Assembly: GCA_029953675.1 (NCBI GenBank)
Contig: JAMWBK010000006.1
Span: forward strand, 434,001 to 498,000
Origin: Rhodosorus marinus
Taxonomy: Eukaryota; Rhodophyta; Stylonematophyceae; Stylonematales; Stylonemataceae
Direction: 5' to 3'
DNA: 64,000 bases
Below the pieces are notes generated by a model, which made no database searches, was not told where the DNA came from, and was given only the letters and a program-made list of their open reading frames with translations. Of the stretch, positions 44,899 through 55,140 are shown in pieces. Each line of letters begins with the position of its first letter. Position 1 is the stretch's first letter. Position numbers and translations under genes: made by a program.

Positions 44899-47800
44899 CA
44901 AAAACTCACCCTGTGTTCTTATGAGATATCCTTCTTCGTATTAGCGACCTCGACTGTTGTACTATACCTCGCCACACATATGACATGTGAGTCCCCATGG
45001 GCTCATTTTGGGTTAAACGTTACATTAACGCCGCGGTAAATTTACAGCCCGGTTCTCTCGATTTAGGCCATAGCCTCCCCGCAGAGTTATGGTCCATGAA
45101 CCGCATTGATCGTTTAACAGCAGGCTCCGAGATGGGGAGTTGTGGACCAATTTTTGTACCAACGTCAACGTCGCGATGCGAGCAGAGAACCAGGAGCGAA
45201 ACTGAGTAGCTAGTAAACCAAAGGGCTGCCATTCACAAGGCTGCGAAACTGATCGATCCGTATCTAGCTCAATGGACAATCTTACGTTTGTGGGCGCAGA
45301 AACCACTTGAGATGGGCGTTTGGGAGAGCCCGAAAGAGTGTGTTCAAGAATATGATAGGGGTTTCTTAATTGTGCCCAAATCTTCAGTTTTGAGATGGTG
45401 CCGTGCAATGCGTGAGATTCGCACACCCACAAGCCCCTGCGCAACGGGTTAAGACAAAGAAGAAAAAACACAGTCCTTCCCATGCCATCCCCCTGAGGCA
45501 AAGTCAAAACTGGCCTTACAAATAAAAATGCAAACCAACATTTCTCCCCCCCCCCGTTTTTTTTTCTCGTGTTGTGGACTTGGCCTTCACCACCTCTCCG
45601 CATGCACATCGTGAGCGATCGGATGGGCCGCAACACAAGGACTCAAAACAAGGACTACCTGGCTGGACGAGCAACAAACAACCTACCACGGTGACCAGAA
45701 AGCCAATGGTGGCGGATCTAAACAGAGAATCAGAAATAGGGAAATGATTGCTTATCAATTCCAAGAGAATATCGGAATGAGAGTTCCGAATCCGACGAGC
45801 CCCTGAAAAGCAAATAAAGTTTACTATATTTGAAATGTTAATGCACAAAATTTTCTAGGGTAGAAAAAAAAAGTCCAGAAAGAAAAAATTTTATGGACTC
45901 CTTCCAAGTTTCGGGTGGACATACTCACTCCACATGACCCTACCACCCCAACGCATTCTGCTGGACTAAATTTTTTTTGTAGGGGGTCCCACCCAGCCAT
46001 GCATCAAAAGTTTACAATAATTCATGCAAGGCCTTTGAGCGCTCTCCGGGCATGTCTCTCCAATCTTCTGTACCTACGGGGGGTGGGGGAGTGGTCCCAG
46101 AACGGGATCAGATTGCGAATCGTGTTCGATTCTGCTTTCCGGTAGACAAAGTAAAATAAACGGTAAAATTCACACTTACTTTGTACAGAGGAAATATTTT
46201 ATCCAAACAAATACCATCACAACACAGGCAAATGAAAACAAGATCAACTCATGACCCCCTTTTTGGAAAGAAAACAAAGGGTCACTTCTGCCGAATCCTT
46301 TTTTGGGGGTTCTTTTTCCGTTAACACCCTTGGTCATCTGAGCTGCAGTTTTTGTTCACGAATAAAAAAAAGAGAACGGATTCATGTTTTTGTTGAAGAA
46401 TTTTTGGACGCCCAATGTTGGATTCGACCATCGGGTTAGCTACGTATAATCTTGAATTCAAAAAAAAATAAGGGCAGAACAGTCCTCTAACGCGGCCACT
46501 TCGGCTAAGATTCAATTGGTTTCGGTGAAAGTTCATTCGCCACTGAAAAGGTAGTTTACGAAACCAAACCAAAAAAGCACGAGCAAACTTCAAAAACTTA
46601 ACGCTTTTTCATACTCGTGCTCGGCGTGGTCTGCTGATCCCACACAAATCTGCACCACCACCGAGTGAGAATTGCCTTTATTTCTTTGTTCAAGCTTTTT
46701 GGGGTTTCGTATGGATTTTTTTATTCGTTTTCTCGTTTGTATATCGAGCCTCTCCGACGCGGAGAAAAAAACGTGGATCGAGATCATGCGGAGGAGGAGC
46801 GTCCATTTGATGAGGCAAATCAACAGGGGTTAACGCCACTTGGACAAACTTGATAAATTTCTCTTCTTCCGTAGCGCGGGCCCAAAACTATTTTGAGAAA
46901 GAGACTTTTCGATTATAATGACTTATTTTCAGTCAAGATGATTTCAAAATGATCTTGGGAAGAGGTATGGTTTCAACAGAATCTACTTCCAGCTTGTTCC
47001 TTGGTCTCATGGGACGACGCATCCAAAATGGCACCATTTTTCCCCCGTGCTTTCTTTCAATAGAAAAACATGCTTACATCGAAGTTCAACCAGGTGCGCA
47101 ATCCAATTCTTCCACATTGCTGAGCGAAAAAAAAAAAAGGCAGGTCGAGGTGTCTCGGCTGTCTTCCAGCGAATTGTCTCTCTCCCCTGCGCAACCTCTT
47201 CCCCCCCCCCCTTTAACACAAAAAAAGCACATGGCAGCTGCTTGGCATCTGTCTCACATGCGCCATCAACATATAATGGGTGCTCGGTTCTTGCATAATA
47301 ATTCCGCATCACATCTTCCTCTATCAAAGGGGGGGTGGGAGGTCCCTAGAACACAACTGAACCAAAAAAGCCAATGGAATTTATTATAGTCGAAACGGTT
47401 TTTGGTCGGTCCGCGCCCCACACAACAGACAGCAAGGTCACTCACCTCCTCAATAGAACTTCGAGCAGAGTGAGACCAACTGTTCTCACGTGGGGCGCAA
47501 GCCTTTCCGTTCTTCGCAATCCCATCTGTTTTTATAAATGAAACAATATCCAACGCATAGCCAGATGACTGGAAGCGTCACATATTGTTTTGCTGTATTA
47601 AAAACAAATAGGTATAATTTCGAAGCGTCGCTTAGCTCTCTCGGGATAGGCGAAACAATTTTCCCCCTTTTTTCGTCCGTCTTGCCACCCCCTCAAATTG
47701 TTTTTTAATTGGAGTACCAGAAAACCGTTGGAGGCCGACCAATAAAACCGGGGGTACACCCTACCGGTGTGGAACGCGGGCCGCTAAGATAAACAAAGAG

Positions 47801-48364
47801 CCTCAAAAGTTTACTAATAATCAATAAACACCACTCGCCGCCTGGTCGCTCGAAAAAAAGAAAAATTCCGGTATACATCAATTCTCACCTTTATTCTTTC
47901 TTTTTTCGCAAGGTTTTTTGGGCGGGGCTCTTCCCCCTTATTTTGGAAGCTCCTTTTCTCAATCGCTCCTGCCTTCCACGGGGTTTCTTCGGCACCCTTT
48001 TTGCAACCCTTAAATTTATTGTATAAAAACAAGTTCGGGTTTTCCGCAAATTAGTTGTTCCGCTTTTTTTTATTAGCAGATGATATCCATCTTTTTTCTA
48101 AAGCTTTGCAAGTCCACGATCTGTTGTGTTGCGTTTTTTTTCTTGTTTTTTATTTCTCTGCTGAGTTTTCGAGGTTTTCGTTTGTCCGTTGTTGTTTTGT
48201 TTTTAGATGCTCTCATTGCCCTGTTGCATTTTTCTTGTGCAATGATGGAAGCTTTCGTGTTTCTTTGGGCCTTTTTTTGTGGAGTTTTTGACATTTTATG
48301 TGAGTGAACCATCCGCTTTAGTACCGTCTGGTATAAAGTAAATTTGGTAGGTGAGGGCAGAGGG

Positions 48365-48837
48365 GGGCGAAGGGGGGAGCGGAGGGTTGAAGGGAAGCGG
48401 CCTCTTGTTGCGGGGGGCGATAGAGAGTGTGCGTCTCTCGAGGTGTGAATCTAGTAGTGTTTGTTTGATTTTGCCTTGTTTCCGCGAACGAAAGAGGGAG
48501 AAAATTCCGTGGTTGTTTTGAGTGCTGTCAAGGTGTGATGTTGTGAAGTTTGACTTTGGATGTGGAGGAATTTTATATAGCACAGAGATGGAGATAAGGG
48601 ATTTACTTTGCAAGGAGACTGAGCCGCTGCCTCTCGATTCCAAGTGGGTTACGAGAAACCTGCTCGGCGAACGGGGAGATGTACATGAGTGGGAGGGAGT
48701 TGGCGAAAGAGCGTTCACGGCCGCGGAGGCTCTGCAGAGGCGGAAACGATCCTATCTGTGCCCCAAGTGCAACCAGTTGTACGGGACAAAAAGCTCTCTG
48801 ACAAGGCATCAGCGGGTCGTGCATAACCACGAGCGCC
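48365..48837 (+). repeat. 473-bp inverted duplication, left arm
   Basis: The reverse complement of this stretch reappears at 50736-51208 with exactly the same length and with all three overlapping reading frames preserved residue for residue. It includes the upstream region, the TATA-like tttatata, and the 5' 250 bp of the zinc-finger coding region. The arm ends abruptly inside codons just after the first zinc finger. Confidence 0.93.
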
Positions 48838-48980
48838 CGTATGCATGTCCCGTTTGCAACAAACGGTTTTCGTCAAAGAGCTGTGTCAAGAGGCACGCGA
48901 GAATACACGTGGCCTCGAACATGCGGTTTGCACTTCCAACTGTTCAGGTGCATGAAGTAGAACCTGGCAAACTGGCGTAG
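48588..48980 (+). CDS. Two-finger C2H2 zinc-finger protein
   Basis: A single exon of 130 residues starts at MEIRDLLCKETEPLPLDSKW. Finger 1 is YLCPKCNQLYGTKSSLTRHQ ending RVVH (C-x2-C-x12-H-x4-H). After the linker NHERPYA, finger 2 is CPVCNKRFSSKSCVKRHARI ending in H (C-x2-C-x12-H-x3-H). The N-terminal 60 residues are unstructured and acidic; no activation or repression motif was recognised. A TATA-like tttatata lies 18 bp before the ATG, probably too close to be the promoter, so the real start could lie further 5' (the frame is open to 48522 from a GTG). It is likely a DNA-binding regulator; target unknown. The first two thirds lie inside the left arm of the inverted duplication. Confidence 0.7.
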   Translation: MEIRDLLCKETEPLPLDSKWVTRNLLGERGDVHEWEGVGERAFTAAEALQRRKRSYLCPKCNQLYGTKSSLTRHQRVVHNHERPYACPVCNKRFSSKSCVKRHARIHVASNMRFALPTVQVHEVEPGKLA

Positions 48981-50622
48981 TGTCTATAATCGAAGCCAGT
49001 CTATTGACGAGAGATGGGAGGAAAGGTCATTGCATAGTCATTCTTAAAGAGGCGCCTAGTTGCGTAGCGTATTTAGTTCTTATCGTATCCTATGGATACG
49101 CTGGTGAATAGTAGACGTCGTCCCTCCCAATTTGACATCGTATCTCACGAGCAGGTCATCATTGATGGGAACTAGCATTAATAAAGTCGGAGTTGCACAG
49201 TTTGAAGATAAAACGTATCTTAATCAGCTCTCTGAGCTATTAAGCTAGTCTGCCTACCGTTTCACAGCTCGGATCGTATCTCGTCTCCTGCTCATGAGAA
49301 AACGAGATGCCTACCGGTTAAACATTCTATATGACGTCACATGAGTTTTAGGGTCCCCCGGTCTCGGTTTAGCCTATGGCCTCTGTTGAGGGGTGCACTT
49401 TCCAAAGGATTTCCGTCGCGCTTATCTAAAAGGGGAGGAATTTGATATACGTCGGAAACGTCGGTCTGGAAGAAATTTCATCGTTCTTTCGAAGTGAAGT
49501 GACAGGCAGTGGAATGGCAGTGGAATTCTGTGACCGATTTTAGCAAAGGTGATGATGGTAAGGTGGCCTGATGTGGTCACCGATCCATCAGTTGAAAGCA
49601 CGGAGCTACCATGGCAGAAGGCTACTGCACGAGCGTTAATCAGGTGTGTTGGAAATCTGTATGAGAACTATCATGCTCGTCTGTACCTCGAACACGCGAC
49701 GCCCGTTAGAAAGGAAAAGGATCGAGGCTTCCAACCGCCAGGCACTTAAAACCAACCCAAGCCAAGCGATTTGCCAAGCCTGGAGTAACAAAAAATGGCC
49801 TAGGAGAGCAAATGCTTCCACTGAGTCGCAGTGTAGTCCAACCCCTATGGCAAACTCAGCTACCATGCCACCGTCAAGAACTGATACTACAAGCCATGAA
49901 ACGAAAGTTATTTTCAACGTTTTCCACGAAGTATCTATTGCAACGCTTACAACACTAGTGCACTTGGACTCGGGGGCGTGAGGCAGTTGCTCAAATCATG
50001 CGCCACCACAAGGAGGTTAAGGAGGCTGTTGTACCAGGTGGCCCTCACGAATTTGAACATCCTGCAAGTCTCATAAACAGGTTTTCCCACAGGCCATGGA
50101 CGAATTCGGGTTCGTTCAGAGTTCAGAAACGGCTTGGCTTCGAGACAGTGCGATCGCGATGAAAATCACTAGCATCTCCTCTCTTCTTCCGTGGCTTTAA
50201 CCTCTGGTGTTCCAATGTGTCTTAGTCCTAGATGCCTGTTCTCTCTGTTTAGCGCAGCACTCCCCCATGGTGGTGATTTCTAAATAAATGAAGATGCATA
50301 CACTCAGCAAAACTGCAGTAACAACGTACTGTTTCATAAAAGTGGACCTGGGGCATGCCCCCCTTGTCCCAACTAAAGCAAGGCATGGACTTCAACCGTT
50401 TTTTGGGACATTGACAAACCATGTCGACGATTTCAACTTGCTAGTCCAGGTTCTTATGCCCCAATACTTGTCCTAATGCTTGATGTGAGGGTTTGCTCTG
50501 TTGCAGAAGGAGCTGAGGAGCTGGTCTGTTGTAGCCTGGAGAAAAGCTTCTGTCATCTCAAGAAGCAGTTCCATCTTTGTCATGAAATTTCAGTATCAAT
50601 AATTCATTTTTTATTAGGGTAT
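48981..50622. other. Spacer between the duplication arms
   Basis: About 1.6 kb of single-copy-looking sequence that separates the arms, with one diverged copy of the dispersed repeat at 50045-50265. No gene was supported. Confidence 0.5.
50045..50265 (+). repeat. Diverged dispersed repeat, copy 2
   Basis: It aligns loosely with 42043-42270; see that entry. The kept block cggcttggcttcga is at about 50130-50145. Confidence 0.35.
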
Positions 50623-50985
50623 TCAATTTATTTTCATTATACGAATGAGTTTCAATATATTGTATTGTAGTTTTATTAAAGCATATGAGCTAAATGAGGC
50701 AAACTTTTTCATGAATATATAAAATAAATACTTCAGGCGCTCGTGGTTATGCACGACCCGCTGATGCCTTGTCAGAGAGCTTTTTGTCCCGTACAACTGG
50801 TTGCACTTGGGGCACAGATAGGATCGTTTCCGCCTCTGCAGAGCCTCCGCGGCCGTGAACGCTCTTTCGCCAACTCCCTCCCACTCATGTACATCTCCCC
50901 GTTCGCCGAGCAGGTTTCTCGTAACCCACTTGGAATCGAGAGGCAGCGGCTCAGTCTCCTTGCAAAGTAAATCCCTTATCTCCAT
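50623..50985 (-). pseudogene. Truncated copy of the C2H2 zinc-finger gene
   Basis: The first 83 codons are identical to the gene at 48588, including finger 1. At the arm boundary (50736) the sequence changes, finger 2 is lost, and a 37-codon AT-rich tail (LKYLFYIFMKKFASFSSYAL onward) runs to a stop. The duplicated upstream region comes with it, so it could still be transcribed. The encoded one-finger protein would be unlikely to bind DNA well. Confidence 0.75.
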
Positions 50986-51208
50986 CTCTGTGCTATATAA
51001 AATTCCTCCACATCCAAAGTCAAACTTCACAACATCACACCTTGACAGCACTCAAAACAACCACGGAATTTTCTCCCTCTTTCGTTCGCGGAAACAAGGC
51101 AAAATCAAACAAACACTACTAGATTCACACCTCGAGAGACGCACACTCTCTATCGCCCCCCGCAACAAGAGGCCGCTTCCCTTCAACCCTCCGCTCCCCC
51201 CTTCGCCC
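50736..51208 (-). repeat. 473-bp inverted duplication, right arm
   Basis: This is the reverse complement of 48365-48837. The G-run of six near its outer end is preserved too, arguing for a very recent event or ongoing gene conversion. Confidence 0.93.
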
Positions 51209-51532
51209 GATTGGAAAGTGGTCTGTCTTCCTTGATCTTGGGGCATATTCTGGTGCAGGATTGGGACATTGACGATTAGTAAAACGACATCTTTGTTAGT
51301 ACGGTTTACTGTATGTACTGTTGTGGGTCTTGACTTTCGCTGAGGAGGATGAAAATTTCAAGGACAGCTGTTTGTTGAACTTACGGGGATAGTTAGCGGC
51401 TGCGGTGGGATCGAGGATGACTATCTGTCTGTTCCCACTCTGGAGGTTCTTGGGATCTGATCGTTTTGAAATTTCATTGTACAGTATCCGATTTTCCTTT
51501 ATGTTTCTGAGGATGTTATCTTTTGAATTGCT

Positions 51533-52553
51533 ATGAAGGATCGAAAGTTACCATGGACGTCCGAGGTGGTATCTCGGTTGAGGAGGGTTGGACTGGGCGA
51601 GTTTCTGTTCGTGCTGTTGATATTGACACTGCTGATTGTGACTTTTCGAGGCGTACAATTGAAGAGGATGATCGCGAATAGACCTCGGGCAGCGCATTTT
51701 GCAACACGGGTTATCGGTCGGAAGATGGACGTGCACGCCAGAGTCCCGGGAGCAGAGGTTTTGGCTCAGTCTTATGCCGGTCGAATCATCGTTTCTGAGA
51801 AGCATAAGTTCATCTTCTGCCCGGTCCCAAAGGTCGCTAATTCGAACTGGAAATATCTCATTAGAAAGATTGAAGGCGCAAAGGACTATATGGATCTAAC
51901 ATTGGCTCACGATCAGGACACAAGCGGGCTTCGGTAAGTGTTGGATAGTCGCATCGCAGTTCTGAACAAGGATTCTTAAGCGAAGGCCCTTTTTGTTTTT
52001 CTGCATGTAAAATAGCTATTTGAGCGACTACTCTCCTGAAGAAGTAGAGTATCTTCTGTACAAGTCAGGATATCACAAATTTGTGTTTGTGCGGGACCCC
52101 TATACACGACTTCTGAGTGCGTATATGGACAAATTAGTGAACAAGTATGAGAGCAAGGAGGAGTATCGAATTTGGCTGGGGAAGTTGTACGACTGGAAAC
52201 ACGTACGGGAATCTGATTTCATCAACGATGCTCGCCCGTCATTCCAAGCTTTTGTGGATGAGCTCCTGAAGCAGGATCCAGATCGAATGAATGAACATTG
52301 GATGCCCCAGGCGTATGTTTGCGGGTTTGGCGAGGTCCCATATGACTTCGTGGGTCGGTTTGAAAACATCGAACGGGATGCTAGTCGTGTTCTGCAGAAG
52401 ATAGGAGCTCAGGATGAGGACTTTCCCTCTCAAGAACAGATCGGATTCGCAGCAACAGGCTCAAGTCAACTTGTTGATGAGTTCTACACACTAGATATCA
52501 TGCTCAAGGCCAGAATCCTGTACGATGTGGACTTCACCATCCTTGGCTACTGA
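51533..52553 (+). CDS. Carbohydrate sulfotransferase (Sulfotransfer_2 family), type II membrane
   Basis: It transfers sulfate from PAPS to sugar hydroxyls in the Golgi lumen. Two exons (51533-51933, 52016-52553) give 312 residues. A single hydrophobic segment (FLFVLLILTLLIVTF, about residues 25-39) follows a basic N-terminus, the arrangement of a type II Golgi enzyme. The 5'-phosphosulfate loop is CPVPKVANSNWKYLI, and the 3'-phosphate site is FVFVRDPYTRLLSAYMDK, matching the HNK-1/chondroitin sulfotransferase group (CHST8-14). Further matches are HWMPQAYVCGFGEVPYDFVG and RFENIERD. In an alga the natural substrate would be a sulfated cell-wall galactan or other matrix polysaccharide; this is inference. 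Confidence 0.9.
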
Positions 52554-53727
52554 GAACTGGCAGGACCTCGAGCCACACGTACGTCTTCTCAGGAACTGGT
52601 GTCGCAAACTGCCCAACCCCAGGTTTGTGTTTTGATATCAAGAGTCAACTCTTGACTTGACCGTGAGGAATGCCGGAGAGGTCAGATCGTTTGACACTCG
52701 AAAAGAGAATAACTAGCGCCTGAAGACTCAGGCCTTGAACACGCAATTGCCTGATCAATACGATTGGGGCAGAGCAAGAGTCCCGTTGAAATAATAGGGT
52801 TCGTCGCTCAGTGTTTCGGTCAGAATGAAGTTGAAGACAGATATCCGTTCCTTCTCGCCCCAGCGCTTCTCTGCATCCTATCTGGAAGCACTGTCTGCTG
52901 AGGATTCCTGCTCCGTATCGGGCAGTAGAGACGGGACGTGGTACTGGCAGAGCAGCACGGGAGGTCATGAAGACCACAAGCCGTGGTGCTCAAAGCAAAA
53001 CGGCTTTCTCGCGCTCTCAGATGATTTTGCTTAATCTATCCGTTGCTGAGGTCATGACCTGACTCTGTCACTGCTGTACATACAAAGACGAACAAGGGCT
53101 ATGAACTTCCTCACCGTAGTGGGCGATCAACGCGTTAGTTCCGACGAACGCCGTGATCAATCTCCGCCACACATTCTGTTATTTGTAGAACGCAGAAGCG
53201 AAAAGGGCAAAACCGCCAGTGATCTTTGTCCTGTGAGGACGAGGTTCCCATGTAAAGAACAACAAAGCACTAGCATGGATACCTTTTCACCGAATCCGGA
53301 CTCCACATCGTCTACCATGGAAGGGTCGGATCACGCTCGCCCTTGGACGACAGCTAGCATCAACATGTTCACGTTCGTTGGGTTCGTAACTTGAAAATTG
53401 AGATCCACCGTCGAAGAATTCTCTCAACCCACCCGAAGAGAGAAATTATGACATCTCCCGTTGAGCACTTCGTCTTCAATAGGCAGTAATTGATAAATTG
53501 TTGGACTCGGATCGTCGTTGACATCTTCTTCAAAAGAGACAAGCGAACCCATTCTCGTCTTCTTGAGCGGGCAGGGAAGGTTAGGGTGACTGTGATCGTC
53601 GTTGACAACTGTGAGGAAGAGACGAGAAACGGAGGGTTTTGCTTTTTGGGAAGGTTGGCTGATGTTTGTTCATTGGAAACTAACCTAGTCTAGAACCGGA
53701 TCGAAGAGCAAGGACTTGAAGTGAGAA
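52554..53727. other. Spacer with short open frames
   Basis: About 1.2 kb. Frames at 52825-53034 (MKLKTDIRSFSPQRFSASYL onward) and 53101-53394 (MNFLTVVGDQRVSSDERRDQ onward) have protein-like composition but no family or splice context. They could be small genes or untranslated sequence. Confidence 0.35.
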
Positions 53728-55140
53728 ATGGTGTGCTTTGCATTCCCAGGTTTGGGATTGAGATCGAGATGTGGGCAGAGGGTGACTATGTGTTCTGGAG
53801 ATGGAGGGGGTCAGAGGTTTGATCTGGTCACTCTCGGCAATGTGGTCGTGGATATATTGGTGCCGATGGTCGAGTTTCCAGTTGTAGCTGGTGGACATCA
53901 GGATCTTAGGGGTGGAGGGGTTGGCTTGTCTCCTGGTGGGGCGAGCAACGCTCTGATTGTGGGTTCGAGGCTTGGAATGCATACGTCCGCGGTAGATTGG
54001 CTTGGTGAAGACGCGTTTGGAGACTTTCTTCTAAACAAGCTGTCGTCTCTTGGAGTGGGGACTGACGGGATTGAGCGGCGGCCGGGGCAGAGTCTTGCAT
54101 GTGTGATCCTTGTCAGCGAAAGCGGAGAGCATACATTCATTGCCAGCAACGAGAAACCCACAGCGCAATTCGATCCGCAGATCAGCAACGATTCCGCTTT
54201 GAAGAGTCTACCCTCCTCTTTTACAAGAACAATATCCAACGCCAACGCATTGCTTGTTGATGGATATGCTCTGGACGATCTCCCGTTCAACACTCTTCTC
54301 GGTGCAGTACGAAATCAAGACCCATCCCCCTTCCCACAGCAACCAAACCAAAAGCCGAAAAAGTACTCTCAGATAGGGATCGATCCAGATCGGGAAAGGA
54401 GCTTCAACTCATAACCTCAATTCATACTTATATACCAAGTTTCGTTTGTTTCTGGCCTCATGTACCCACCAACAACCAACGACGGCTACCTTAACAACAG
54501 ATTCAACTCTCACAAAAGAACGGATGTGAATTCTGGTTCGATCCACAAGCAGCAGCTGGTACCCTCCGGAAGACCAACAAAGACCTAACTGAATTCCTCC
54601 TCAGCTCATCAACCGGTCTCGTCGTTACTGAAGATGAACTTGAAGCCTTCACATCACAATCATCGGCAAGCCAGGTTCTCTCGTCCTATCCAAACATCAA
54701 ATACTGCATTGTCAAGCAGGGATCAAGCGGATGTCAAGTCGCACACCGAAACGAGAAGGATGGCGCTCTGGAACAACACAGCATCCAAGCTTTTGACATC
54801 GGAGACTCTTATAGAGACAGTACTGGAGCCGGCGACAGCTTCATCGCTGGATTCATCACTGGACTGGGGTGAGAGAGGCAGCGGCTAAAAACAGTATACG
54901 CTCCTGACGATAAGCAAGTCTTCCTTGGTCTTCCTAACCCGCCCGCCTTTCGTTGCCTTCCTCATCCTCAGGAAAGGATTGGAGCTACAAGACTGTGCTA
55001 TACTCGCGAACGCAGTCGGTGCAGCGACTTGTATGAACAGCGGAGCCGGAGAGAATGTCGCCGATTTAAACCAGGTCATGTCCGTTCTTGAACAGACCTC
55101 GAATGCCGAGCTGCTGCTACGTAAACTCGGCCATAATTAG
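53728..55140 (+). CDS. PfkB-family carbohydrate kinase (ribokinase-like)
   Basis: Three exons (53728-54306, 54501-54868, 54972-55140) join in phase, giving 371 residues. The PfkB fold is clear: FDLVTLGNVVVDILVP at the start, GLSPGGASNALIVGSRLG (signature 1), VDWLGEDAFGDFLLNKL, EFWFDPQAAAGTL, VVTEDELEAF, KYCIVKQGSSGCQV, and the anion-hole and catalytic-base motif DSTGAGDSFIAGFITG. The substrate (ribose, adenosine, fructose or another sugar) cannot be told by eye. The first 20 residues (MVCFAFPGLGLRSRCGQRVT) before a second Met could be a targeting sequence. The last 24 bp overlap the 3' end of the sugar transporter on the other strand. Confidence 0.88.

Larger units (their letters stand above)
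40079..48364. other. Gene-poor, repeat-bearing spacer
   Basis: About 8.3 kb in which I can support no protein-coding gene. The longest frames (for example 42545-43051 and 45025-45636, minus) have no family and cross repeats or homopolymers. It holds two tRNA-like remnants, a 30-bp tandem repeat, a short tandem duplication, one copy of a dispersed repeat, and many C-run/T-run tracts (45544-45563, 47203-47215). These items are listed separately. Confidence 0.55.

Noticed and set aside
45025-45636. A 203-codon minus-strand frame
   Set aside because: It starts in and crosses poly-C/poly-T sequence, has no domain, and changes character along its length. Probably chance.
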